Assembly (NCBI RefSeq): GCF_000504285.1 | Contig: NZ_KI632511.1 | Coordinates: 6,306,154-6,370,153 of the forward strand | Direction: 5' to 3' | DNA: 64,000 bases | Source: Actinospica robiniae DSM 44927 | Lineage (GTDB): Bacteria > Actinomycetota > Actinomycetes > Streptomycetales > Catenulisporaceae | Part shown: piece after piece, positions 37,601 to 44,772 of the stretch | Layout of the letters: each line of letters starts with the position of its first letter | How positions within the stretch are numbered: position 1 is the first letter of the stretch | Notes under the pieces: model-generated | Seen by the model: the letters and a program-made list of their open reading frames with translations, nothing else | The model's database searches: none | What the model was told of the DNA's origin: nothing | Made by a program: the position numbers and the translations under genes

Positions 37601-38790
37601 TGACCGCTTCGGTGCAGGTCGCCGGGGGCGCGACCGGCCGGGTGCTGGTGCTGGCCGAGCAGGCGGACGGCGGCTGGACCGCCAAGGAGAACGGCCAGAG
37701 CCTGACCCGGGTCTCGCAGGCGGACGGCCTCGAGGCCTGGTCGGTCCCGGCCGACGCGGGCACGATCGTGATCGGCTACCAGTCCTACACGCACTCGATC
37801 TACCTGCTCATCGAGGCCCTGGCCTTCGCCGCCGCGATGATCATGGCGCTGCCGTTCGGCCGTCGTCCGGAGGACCAGCCGGACGAGGAGGACGAATACG
37901 CCGAGGCCGCCGAGGAGGCCGCGGCCGACGCGCTGGCGGGCCGGCGCTCCCGGACCCGCGCCGCCGAGGAGCCGGAGCCGGCCGCGCAGCCGGAGCCCGA
38001 GCCGGAGTTCGCCGAGCCGCTGCCGACGCGCGAGCGCCGGCGCGAGCCGGAGCCGAGTGTCCCGATGCCGGCCCAGGCGCAGGCCCCGGCGGCGGAGAGC
38101 TACCAGCCGACGGGTTATCAGGACGAGTACGGCTACGAAGAAGAGCAGCAGTACTCGGAGAGCGGCTCCTACCAGGCGCCGGTCTACGAGACCGCGCAGG
38201 CCTTCATCGAGCCCGAGCAGTACGGCAGCGGCGGGTACGCGACCGGCGAGCACGGCGGCTACGAGCAGCCGGGCGCCGGATACGGCTACGAGCAGCAGCA
38301 GTACCAGCAGGGCCAGTACGAGCAGTCCGGTTCCTACGAGCAGTCCGGTTCCTACGAGCAGTCGGGTTCGTATGACCAGTCCGGCTCTTATGAGCAGTCG
38401 GGCTCGTATGACCAGTCCGGTTCGTACGAACAGCCTGGGACTTACGAGCAGCCTGGGACTTATGAGCAGCCGGGCGCCTACGAGCAGCCGCAGCAGCAGT
38501 ACGAGGCCTACGAGCCCTACGCGCAGCAGCCCGGCTACGGCGGCGAGGGCTACGGCTACGACTCCGCGGCGCCGTACCAGCCCGCGGCGTTGCCGCAGCA
38601 GGACTACGGCGACCAGTCGGCCTACGACCCCTACGCCGAGCCGTATCCGCAGCAGAACCAGCAGGGCTATCCGGAACAGTACGGCGAGCAGCCGGCCCAG
38701 CAGGCCGAGCAGTATCCGGAGTTCGACCAGTATCCGGCCGGATACGGCCAGTCCGAGCAGCAGTACGGTCAGGAAGGGTGGGGCCGGTGA
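34654..38790 (+). CDS. large membrane glycosyltransferase family 2 protein with Tyr/Gln repeat tail
   Basis: A 1378-residue protein. The N-terminal GT2 domain (about 20-290) has TAVLVSHDGERWLP, the metal site LLHDDSAP and the acceptor-side FRDDLDFCWRANNAGY. A long polytopic region (about 420-830, a dozen hydrophobic helices) follows, then an external domain of about 220 residues and a last membrane helix (about 1050-1070). The acidic tail ends in Tyr-Gln-Ser-Gly repeats (YEQSGS/YDQSGS units, 38314-38450). The domain order resembles mycobacterial galactofuranosyl- or arabinan-type surface glycosyltransferases, but the product is unknown. The stop overlaps the DUF5719 start, so they likely work together. 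Confidence 0.85.
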   Translation: MSQFAPPPPSLAYAANPHEALRRHVVTAVLVSHDGERWLPTVLEALLGQQRPVQRIVAVDTSSRDRSTDLLRQALGPDAVLERKRSSGYGSAVAFGLKNSAPVAYDEFGYDAEPPVEWVWLLHDDSAPSADCLGQLLLTAEEYAQAHPQEQVAVVGPKVHGWYDKRQLLEVGVSVASNGRRWTGLERGEHDQGQYDEVRPVLSVGSAGMLVRRDVWDELKGFDRAVSLFRDDLDFCWRANNAGYKVLVAPEAVIRHAEAAARERRRVDAGPNRPHLLDRAHALYTVSVNRPSLFWPFLYLRLLAGTFFRVLGHLIAKSPGKASDEFLAMLGFATRPDRILRGRAARRRHREADPLEVAQLLPPRWALTRAAIDSIWTQVRGDAALDGGVTASRHGSVESGPVSEESESLETDSLAVIKKLLRQPIIAVGLGLAAIALIAGRSLLFGGTLAGGALLPTPAGASDLWHEYLAGWHGVGLGTNSSAPAYIGLVALLATILLGKASLAVLVLLLGSVPLAGLSASYAFRRVTGSHVLRLWGGYAYGLLAVSLGAVSGGRLGSAVAVALLPLIVTSAANAIGGPGRAGSTRSAWTCAFLLTLATAFAPVVWLLAAVVGAISLVSVGWRARANVIVVAIRMAIILATPMVVLAPWSLTLLRKPSGFLVEVGASGFNLNSPVSKPIGLLLGDPGGPGTYPYWFGAGLLLTALAALLRGTRRRVVIAAWMLTLLGFVSALMLTRTTVAPIGAGVGVVPWPGVSTALLGFGLITATVVGAEGARERIAGAEFGWRQPLTVLVTGAAVLAPAAAGVWWLIHGAQNPISRINAGLPQYLAAEDLGPSQVRTLTLTGGADGTVAYSIARGSGPYLGLADIHPDAADAARLDTLVGQLLSGSGGDTAQQLTELGIAYVWASSSVPTGVEHALSSTSGLTEQALGAGGTSAGSEYWQVNGTVGRVMLQDAKGGAITLAYQCAGTKPTGSNTACAQDVTASVQVAGGATGRVLVLAEQADGGWTAKENGQSLTRVSQADGLEAWSVPADAGTIVIGYQSYTHSIYLLIEALAFAAAMIMALPFGRRPEDQPDEEDEYAEAAEEAAADALAGRRSRTRAAEEPEPAAQPEPEPEFAEPLPTRERRREPEPSVPMPAQAQAPAAESYQPTGYQDEYGYEEEQQYSESGSYQAPVYETAQAFIEPEQYGSGGYATGEHGGYEQPGAGYGYEQQQYQQGQYEQSGSYEQSGSYEQSGSYDQSGSYEQSGSYDQSGSYEQPGTYEQPGTYEQPGAYEQPQQQYEAYEPYAQQPGYGGEGYGYDSAAPYQPAALPQQDYGDQSAYDPYAEPYPQQNQQGYPEQYGEQPAQQAEQYPEFDQYPAGYGQSEQQYGQEGWGR
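38314..38490 (+). repeat. in-frame tandem 18-21-base repeats encoding Tyr-(Glu/Asp)-Gln-(Ser/Pro)-Gly
   Basis: About eight units of TAYGAvCAGTCyGGyTCy-like DNA encode YEQSGS, YDQSGS, then YEQPGT and YEQPGA. Units differ mainly at third bases, so the array is maintained at protein level. It may vary in copy number between strains. Confidence 0.8.
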
Positions 38791-40370
38791 GCGAGAACCA
38801 ACCCAAGCAGAGCCGGCTCGGCCCGGTGGCCGGTGTCGGCCGCCGGATCCAGGTGGCCGGCTTCGTGATCGTCGCCCTGGTGGCGGGCCTCGGCTACGGC
38901 TACGCCAAGCCGGCCGCCTCCGCACCGGTGGCGCACACGTCGCACGGCGCGACCACCAGCCCGGTCAACACCGCCGAGGTGATCTGCCCGGTGGTCAAGG
39001 ACAGCGCCGACACCAACGTGGGCGTCTTCACGCCCACCACGGTCACCGCCTCCGGCACCGGCTCCGCCACCGTCAGCCAGCTCTCCCAGCTCGGCGGCAC
39101 CGGCAAGCCCAAGACCATCCTCACCGTCGGCAAGCCGGGCGCGCTGGTCGGCACCGCGCAGAGCCTCAACGGCGGGGTCACCGGCAGTGTGGACGAGCTC
39201 TCCGACCCGGTCGTGGCCAGGGTCACCGGGCCGAACGCGCCGGGATTCACCGTCACCGAGTCGACCGTCCCCGGGCCGCAGGTCGAGAGCGGGGCGGCCT
39301 CGGAGAACTGCGGCAGCCCGGACACCGACTTCTGGTTCACCGGCCTGGGCGGCAGCAAGAGCGAGTTCTCCCTGCTCAACATGGTCGACGCGGACTCGAT
39401 CCCGGCGAGCGTGAACGTCACCGTCTACTCCGGGAACGGCCAGCTGGCCGGCAACGGCGCCACCGCCCTGCAGGGCCTGACGATCACCGCCGGCTCGCAG
39501 GTCCAGGAGCTGATCTCGAACATCGCACAGAACCAGACCGCGCCGTACGTGGTGCACGTGGTGGCCACCGTCGGCCGGGTGGCCGCGGCCGTGGTCGACT
39601 ACGACAGCGACGGCGCCGGCCGCGACTTCATCGGCTCGCAGAAGGCCGCCACCTCGCTCGTCATGCCGGGCATCCCGCAGGCCGAGGACAACGAGAAGAT
39701 CGAGCTGAGCCTGCTCTCCCCGAACGCCCCCGCCACGATCGTGCTGCGCTGGGTGGGCCAGTCCACCATCGTCCCGGCCACCGGCACCTTCTCCGGCGTG
39801 CTGGAGCAGGGCAAGGTGGCGTCGGTGGATCTGAGCTCGGTCGCCAATGCCGGGGAGTACGCGGCGCTGGCGGTGTGCGGCTCCGCCAGCGCCACGAACC
39901 AGTGCCTGCCGGTCACCGGCAGCAACGGGCCGATCGACATCGTCGGCGAGGTCAAGATCGCCCAGTCCGACAGCTCGGGCAAGGACGTCGCGTACATCAC
40001 CCCGGTCTCCGCGCTCAGCGGCGACGGTGTGGTCGCGCACAACCTGACCAGCTCGGTGCTCACGCTCACCAACACCGGCTCGAGCGCCGCGACGGTGAAG
40101 GTCACCCAGACTCCGAACAGCAAGTCGCCGGCGCCGGTCACCAACACCTACACGGTCAAGCCGGGCGCGACCCTGGGCCAGAGCCTGACCATGCCGAAGG
40201 GCGCCACCGACTACGCGCTGACCGTCACCCCCGTCAGCGGCACCGTGTACGCGGCCCGGATCGGCGGCAGCGGCCACCAGCTGACCATCCAGTCGCTGAG
40301 CACGGCCGCGGAGACGGTGACCATCCCCACGGTCGACCAGGACGTGTCCGGACTGGTGCCGCAGAACTGA
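38787..40370 (+). CDS. DUF5719-type membrane-anchored extracytoplasmic protein
   Basis: A 527-residue protein with a short cytoplasmic N-terminus, one membrane helix (about 21-40), and a large Ser/Thr/Val-rich external part predicted to be all beta. The features match the actinobacterial DUF5719 family, found next to the membrane glycosyltransferase. The GTG at 38787 overlaps the upstream stop (GTGA) and has AGGAAGG 9 bases before it; a GTG at 38778 is less likely. It is probably an accessory or substrate-binding partner of the glycosyltransferase. A Thr/Ser-rich surface could be a Pmt substrate, but that is speculation. Confidence 0.78.
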   Translation: MSENQPKQSRLGPVAGVGRRIQVAGFVIVALVAGLGYGYAKPAASAPVAHTSHGATTSPVNTAEVICPVVKDSADTNVGVFTPTTVTASGTGSATVSQLSQLGGTGKPKTILTVGKPGALVGTAQSLNGGVTGSVDELSDPVVARVTGPNAPGFTVTESTVPGPQVESGAASENCGSPDTDFWFTGLGGSKSEFSLLNMVDADSIPASVNVTVYSGNGQLAGNGATALQGLTITAGSQVQELISNIAQNQTAPYVVHVVATVGRVAAAVVDYDSDGAGRDFIGSQKAATSLVMPGIPQAEDNEKIELSLLSPNAPATIVLRWVGQSTIVPATGTFSGVLEQGKVASVDLSSVANAGEYAALAVCGSASATNQCLPVTGSNGPIDIVGEVKIAQSDSSGKDVAYITPVSALSGDGVVAHNLTSSVLTLTNTGSSAATVKVTQTPNSKSPAPVTNTYTVKPGATLGQSLTMPKGATDYALTVTPVSGTVYAARIGGSGHQLTIQSLSTAAETVTIPTVDQDVSGLVPQN

Positions 40371-40410
40371 AGCCCCGCGCCGCGCAGGCCTCCGAGGTCT
40401 GCGCCCGCCT

Positions 40411-40443
40411 GACGGCCCGTCCAGCTCCCGCTGACGGGCCGTC
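40411..40443. terminator. bidirectional terminator between the DUF5719 gene and the zincin-like gene
   Basis: A perfect 11-bp stem, GACGGCCCGTC / GACGGGCCGTC, with an 11-base loop; genes on both sides converge on it. Confidence 0.8.
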
Positions 40444-40451
40444 GGCGCGTC

Positions 40452-40907
40452 TCAGTCCACGTCCGACTCCGGGTCGATGACCTCAGGGTCCAGCCCGAGC
40501 AGCTCGGCCACCTGCTCCACCACGACTTCGTACACCAGCGGGACCAGCTCCGCCTGCGTCGCCGCCCGCACCTCCGTCGGCCGGCGGTAGACCACGATCC
40601 GGTCCGGCTCCCCGCGCGCGGCCCGGATCGCCCGGCCCAGCGGCACCGGGTCGGCCGACCAGTACTCCGCCCCTGGCGGCGGCACCTGCTCCACCGCGAA
40701 CTCCACCGCGGCCAGCTGCGGCCAGCGCTGCTCCAGCCGCTCCACCGCGTCCAGGACCAGGTCGTCGAACTTCTCCGCCCGGGTCAGGCTGAGCGGGAGC
40801 TCGGCCGGCGCCAGCGGCCCGCGCAGGCCGCGTCCACGCCGGTCACGCGTCTTGCGCCGGCGCGGCTGGCTCGGCGGCGGCGTGGCTGATCCCGACTTAC
40901 TGTGCAC
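40452..40907 (-). CDS. zincin-like (metallopeptidase family) protein lacking HExxH
   Basis: A 151-residue protein resembling the small zincin_1-type metallopeptidase family: an Arg-rich N-terminus, then FDDLVLDAVERLEQRWP, VEFAVEQVPP, RIVVYRRP and a C-terminal helix. Where family members carry the HExxH zinc helix, this one reads YEVVVEQVAELLGL (about 126-139), keeping the Glu but neither His, so catalysis is doubtful. The GTG at 40907 is set by TACTGT 7 bases upstream. It is divergent from the DUF3499 gene. Confidence 0.75.
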   Translation of the reverse strand: MHSKSGSATPPPSQPRRRKTRDRRGRGLRGPLAPAELPLSLTRAEKFDDLVLDAVERLEQRWPQLAAVEFAVEQVPPPGAEYWSADPVPLGRAIRAARGEPDRIVVYRRPTEVRAATQAELVPLVYEVVVEQVAELLGLDPEVIDPESDVD

Positions 40908-40914
40908 GCCACCG

Positions 40915-40920
40915 ACAGTA
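40915..40920 (-). promoter_or_regulatory. predicted -10 of the zincin-like gene (leaderless)
   Basis: TACTGT on the minus strand, 7 bases before the GTG at 40907. Confidence 0.45.
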
Positions 40921-41062
40921 ATACACCGGACGCGGCTGGGCTCCCGCCATTACCCCGGATCCTGCGTGAGCGGGGCCGCGGGGGCCCGCCGGCGGGGCCC
41001 GCCCAGGGCCCGGGCGCGAGAACGACGGGCGCGGCGTATGGCCGCCCGGCCCCGTATCGCAA

Positions 41063-41068
41063 TACACT
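41063..41068 (+). promoter_or_regulatory. predicted -10 of the DUF3499 operon (leaderless)
   Basis: TACACT, 7 bases before the GTG at 41076. It heads the run DUF3499 to the SIS-domain gene. Confidence 0.5.
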
Positions 41069-41075
41069 CGCGCAC

Positions 41076-41480
41076 GTGAGTCTTGTCCGTCGCTGTTCGC
41101 GCACCGCCTGTGGTCGCCAGGCGGTGGCCACGCTGACCTACGTCTATGCGGACTCGACCGCGGTCCTCGGACCACTGGCCACCTTCGCCGAGCCGCACTG
41201 CTACGACCTGTGCGCCGAGCACTCCGAGCGCCTCACCGCGCCGCGCGGCTGGCAGATCGTCAGACTCTCCCCGCCCGAGACCGGACGGCGCGCCCCGTCC
41301 ACCGACGACCTCGAGGCGCTCGCCATCGCCGTGCGCGAGGCGGCGCGCGCCCCCGAACCCGCGCCCCCCGCCCCGGAACCGGGCGTGCGGGTGGTGCGCC
41401 AGGGCGACAAGCCGCCGCGCCGTGGACATCTGCGCCCGGTGGACGACTCGGACGGCCCGGCGTACTCGGCCAACCGGTAG
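41076..41480 (+). CDS. DUF3499-family protein
   Basis: Small actinobacteria-specific protein of 134 residues. Two Cys pairs, CSRTAC (Cys7, Cys12) and CYDLC (Cys42, Cys46), plus His49, look like a zinc ribbon or similar metal site. The C-terminal half is Pro/Ala-rich and disordered. The GTG at 41076 is fixed by TACACT 7 bases upstream. Function unknown; the gene is a constant neighbour of phosphomannomutase and whiB in actinomycetes. Confidence 0.88.
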   Translation: MSLVRRCSRTACGRQAVATLTYVYADSTAVLGPLATFAEPHCYDLCAEHSERLTAPRGWQIVRLSPPETGRRAPSTDDLEALAIAVREAARAPEPAPPAPEPGVRVVRQGDKPPRRGHLRPVDDSDGPAYSANR

Positions 41481-41526
41481 GCTCTGCCGGGACGGACCAG
41501 CGCAGAACGAAACGGAGCCCACCCAC

Positions 41527-42921
41527 GTGACAGCCCCGCACCCGACCGCCGGCGACCTGACCCACGTCGTGAAGGCGTACGACATCCGCGCCCTCGTTCC
41601 CGAGCAGCTCGACGAGACCATCGCCACCGCACTCGGCGCCGCGTTCGTCCGCGTGGTCGGCGCCGAGGCGATCACCATCGGCTGGGACATGCGCCCGTCC
41701 TCCCCGACCCTGGCTGACGCGTTCGCCCGCGGAGCCGCGGCCCAGGGCGCCGACGTGGTCAAGATCGGCCTGGCCTCGACCGACGAGCTCTACTTCGCCT
41801 CCGGCCACCTCGACCTGCCCGGCGCGATGTTCACCGCGAGCCACAACCCGGCCAAGTACAACGGGATCAAGATGTGCCGGGCCGGCGCCGCGCCGGTCGG
41901 CCAGGACACCGGCCTCGAGGACATCCGCGCCCTCGCCGCCCGCGAGCTCGCCGCCCCCGGCACCGTGCTGGTCCCGGCGGAGAAGCAGGGCTCGATCACC
42001 GAGCGCGACCTGCTCACGGCGTACGCGGCGCACCTGCGCTCGCTGGTCGACCTGACCGAGATCCGCCCGCTCAAGGTCGTGGTGGACGCGGCCAACGGCA
42101 TGGGCGGGCACACCGTGCCGACCGTCTTCCACGGCCTGCCGCTCGACCTGGTCCCGATGTACTTCGAGCTCGACGGCACCTTCCCGAACCACGAGGCCAA
42201 CCCGCTGGACCCGAAGAACCTGGTCGACCTGCAGGCCAAGGTGACCGAGACCGGAGCCGACCTCGGCCTGGCCTTCGACGGCGACGCGGACCGCTGCTTC
42301 ATCGTGGACGAGCGCGGCGAGCCGGTCTCCCCGTCCGCGATCACCGCGCTGGTGGCCACCCGCGAACTGGCCAAGCACCCGGGCGCCACCGTCATCCACA
42401 ACCTGATCACCTCTCAGGCGGTGCCGGAGATCGTGCGCGAGCACGGCGGCGTCCCGGTGCGCACCCGGGTCGGGCACTCGTTCATCAAGCAGGAGATGGC
42501 CGTCACCGGCGCCGTCTTCGGCGGCGAGCACTCCGCGCACTACTACTTCGCCGACTTCTGGAAGGCCGACACCGGGATGCTGGCCGCGATGCACGTGCTC
42601 GCGGCCCTCGGCGGCCAGGAGCAGCCGCTGTCCGAGCTCACCGCCGTGTTCGAGCGCTACCACGCCTCCGGCGAGATCAACAGCCAGGTGGCCGACCAGG
42701 CCGGGCGCACCGCCGCGGTGCGTTCCGCGTTCGCCGACCGGCCCGGCGTGAGCATCGACGACCTCGACGGGATGACCGTGGCCGGCGACGGCTGGTGGTT
42801 CAATCTGCGGCCGTCCAACACCGAACCGCTGCTGCGCCTGAACATCGAGGCGCGCTCCACCGACGAGGTCGCCGCCGTGCGCGACGAGGTCCTCGCCATC
42901 GTCCGTCTCCCGGAGGCCTGA
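41527..42921 (+). CDS. manB: phosphomannomutase/phosphoglucomutase
   Basis: Interconverts mannose-6-phosphate and mannose-1-phosphate, the substrate for ManC. Alpha-D-phosphohexomutase fold, 464 residues: the N-terminal [12 protein letters not shown], the phosphoserine loop TASHNP with Ser105, the metal loop FDGDADRC, the sugar-binding [10 protein letters not shown] and the phosphate-binding [10 protein letters not shown]. All key residues are present. The GTG at 41527 has CGGAG upstream; the frame is open further upstream only through DUF3499. Glucose versus mannose preference cannot be read directly; the context of mannose genes favours mannose. Confidence 0.93.
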   Translation: MTAPHPTAGDLTHVVKAYDIRALVPEQLDETIATALGAAFVRVVGAEAITIGWDMRPSSPTLADAFARGAAAQGADVVKIGLASTDELYFASGHLDLPGAMFTASHNPAKYNGIKMCRAGAAPVGQDTGLEDIRALAARELAAPGTVLVPAEKQGSITERDLLTAYAAHLRSLVDLTEIRPLKVVVDAANGMGGHTVPTVFHGLPLDLVPMYFELDGTFPNHEANPLDPKNLVDLQAKVTETGADLGLAFDGDADRCFIVDERGEPVSPSAITALVATRELAKHPGATVIHNLITSQAVPEIVREHGGVPVRTRVGHSFIKQEMAVTGAVFGGEHSAHYYFADFWKADTGMLAAMHVLAALGGQEQPLSELTAVFERYHASGEINSQVADQAGRTAAVRSAFADRPGVSIDDLDGMTVAGDGWWFNLRPSNTEPLLRLNIEARSTDEVAAVRDEVLAIVRLPEA

Positions 42922-42926
42922 ACACC

Positions 42927-43109
42927 ATGAGCACCCTGATCGAGCCCGCCCTGCTGGAGATCCTGGCCTGCCCGGCCTGCCACTGCCCGCTGCGCGAGGA
43001 CGCGGAGGCGAGCGAGCTGGTGTGCACCGACCCGGCCTGCGCGCTGGCCTACCCGGTCCGCGACCACATCCCGGTGCTGCTGATCGACGAGGCCAGGAAG
43101 GCCGCGTAA
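42927..43109 (+). CDS. Trm112-family small zinc-ribbon protein
   Basis: Sixty residues with four cysteines in two pairs (Cys15-x2-Cys18 and Cys33-x4-Cys38), the layout of Trm112/YcaR-type proteins. In other organisms Trm112 proteins activate methyltransferases; the bacterial role is not settled. It sits 5 bases after phosphomannomutase and 5 before the SIS-domain gene, so it is part of that operon. Confidence 0.88.
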   Translation: MSTLIEPALLEILACPACHCPLREDAEASELVCTDPACALAYPVRDHIPVLLIDEARKAA

Positions 43110-43114
43110 GCACG

Positions 43115-44251
43115 GTGAGCGCCGACCCCGAGGAGCTGCTGGGCGACCCGCGGCTGGTGGAGCAGGCCGACCACGGCGGCACGCTGCGCCTGGTCGCGAT
43201 GGGCGGGGCCCGGATCCGGCGCGCGGCGGCGCTGCGCGAGCTGGACCCGGCCGCCGACGAGGCGCTGCGCGCGCTCGCCGCGGAGGGCCGTCCGCGGGCC
43301 CTGGTGCTGCTCGGCTACGGCACCGGGGCGACCGTGGCCGGGCTGGTGGCCGCGGTCGCCGGCCCCGGCGCGAACGTGCCGATCCAGTCCGTGCCCGGGC
43401 CCTCGCTGCCCGGCTGGATAGGGTCGCTCGACCTGGTCGTGGTGGCCTCCACCACCGGCCGCTCCCCGGAGATCGCCGCCGCGCTGACCGAGGCCGTGCG
43501 CCGGGGCTGCCGCTGCGTCGTGGTGGCCCCGCCCGCCTCGCCGATCGGCCGGCTCGCCGCGGACAGCCGCGCCGCGCTGCTGCCGATGGCGGACGAGGCG
43601 GCGCCGGTCTGGGCCCGGCTCTGGTCGGTGGCGGTCCCGGTGCTGCTGGTGCTCGAGGCCGCCGGGGTGCTGCCCGCGCAGTCGTACGAGGCCGCCGCGG
43701 CCGCCGCGGACGACGCCGCGGTGCGCTTCCGGCCGAGCCAGGAGACCTTCGTCAACCCCGCCAAGGAGATCGCGCTGCGCTGCGCCGAGCATCCGGTGGC
43801 GGTCTGGGCCGGCGGCCTGGTGGCCATGGTCGCGGCCAACCGGCTGGCCGACCTCGCCGCGCTGCGGGCCGGGCGACCGGTGCTGCACGCCGCGCTGCCC
43901 GACCTCGGGCGCGGCCAGCTCGGCCTGCTCGACGGCCCGGCCGCGGCGGACACGGCAGACCTCTTCTACGACCCGGACGTCGACGGTCCCCGCGGCGGGG
44001 GCGCGAACCCCGCGTTCGTGCTGCTGGCCGAGGAGGGCGTGGATCCGCGCACCTCGGTGGTGGAGGCGATGCTGACCGACCACGGCCTTCCGCTGACCAC
44101 GGTGACGGCGCAACAGCCGCGTCCGCTCGAGCGGGCGGCGTACCTGATCGCGTTGGCCGACTTCGCCGGCTGCTACCTCGCCGCGGCCGTGCAGGCGGGC
44201 CCGGACCAGGGGCGATCCATCGAGGAATACCGCGTGCGCACCGCCCAGTGA
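43115..44251 (+). CDS. SIS-domain sugar-phosphate isomerase-like protein
   Basis: A 378-residue protein resembling actinobacterial bifunctional phosphoglucose/phosphomannose isomerases. The N-terminal SIS domain (about 50-170) has VLLGYGTGATVAGLVAA and VVASTTGRSPEI, and the C-terminal PGI-like domain has FVNPAKEIALRCAEHPV and the end region IALADFAGCYLA. GTG start 5 bases after the preceding gene. Context with ManB and ManC suggests it links fructose-6-phosphate to mannose-6-phosphate, but its catalytic competence is not proven. Confidence 0.82.
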   Translation: MSADPEELLGDPRLVEQADHGGTLRLVAMGGARIRRAAALRELDPAADEALRALAAEGRPRALVLLGYGTGATVAGLVAAVAGPGANVPIQSVPGPSLPGWIGSLDLVVVASTTGRSPEIAAALTEAVRRGCRCVVVAPPASPIGRLAADSRAALLPMADEAAPVWARLWSVAVPVLLVLEAAGVLPAQSYEAAAAAADDAAVRFRPSQETFVNPAKEIALRCAEHPVAVWAGGLVAMVAANRLADLAALRAGRPVLHAALPDLGRGQLGLLDGPAAADTADLFYDPDVDGPRGGGANPAFVLLAEEGVDPRTSVVEAMLTDHGLPLTTVTAQQPRPLERAAYLIALADFAGCYLAAAVQAGPDQGRSIEEYRVRTAQ

Positions 44252-44378
44252 GCCGGCCGGGACCGGGTCGCGCGCGGCCCCAACGATGCGGTAACACGTG
44301 GTCGAATCAGGACACGATTGCGTTAGAATTCTAGGCGGGACGCCATCGGGGGCGCCCGCGGATCCTGGGGGCCAGGAC

Positions 44379-44675
44379 ATGGCGAGCGGAACGGTGCACG
44401 TCGGCTTCGGCGACATGCAGGACGCGGCGGCCGCGGTCGGCGCGGCGAACCGGGCTGTCCAAGTCGAACTCGACGACCTCTACCGGATGCTGGCCCCGAT
44501 CGTCGCCAACTGGAGCGGTGACGCGTCCGAGAGCTTCCAGTACCAGCACCAGGTCTGGGTGAAGGCCGCCGACGACCTCAACTCCGTGCTCTCGCACATC
44601 GCCGTGCTGCTGCAGGACTCCCACGCCGCCTACACCCAGGCGGAGGCGGACACCGCCGCGCTGTGGAGTGAATGA
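44379..44675 (+). CDS. WXG100-family (ESAT-6-like) protein
   Basis: A 98-residue helical-hairpin protein. The turn has Trp45-Ser46-Gly47, the WxG signature, between two amphipathic helices (about 12-40 and 50-92). The C-terminus ends in AALWSE, without a clear YxxxD/E export signal. No ESX/type VII secretion genes (EccC, EccD) or partner WXG gene are next to it. The ATG at 44379 has CCAGGA upstream; the open frame runs to 44298 but is unlike the family. It may be exported by a type VII system encoded elsewhere or be cytoplasmic. Confidence 0.85.
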   Translation: MASGTVHVGFGDMQDAAAAVGAANRAVQVELDDLYRMLAPIVANWSGDASESFQYQHQVWVKAADDLNSVLSHIAVLLQDSHAAYTQAEADTAALWSE

Positions 44676-44772
44676 TTTCCCAGCTCCCCCCTTCCGGCTG
44701 ACGCGGCGTCACCAGGGAGATTAGACTCGCTCTGCGTAGTGCCCTGCCTACTTCCGTGGAGGAACGGTCGCG

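Noticed and set aside
38314..38490. CRISPR-like or satellite repeat
   Set aside because: Repeats are contiguous, in frame and without unique spacers; they encode the tail of the glycosyltransferase.
34657..38925. 1.4-kilo-residue minus-strand open frame
   Set aside because: It is fully antisense to the glycosyltransferase gene, with no domain motifs and a biased composition.
44676..44772. S-adenosylhomocysteine riboswitch before ahcY
   Set aside because: The gap is under 100 bases and shows none of the conserved SAH-aptamer core; only a strong ribosome-binding site is visible.
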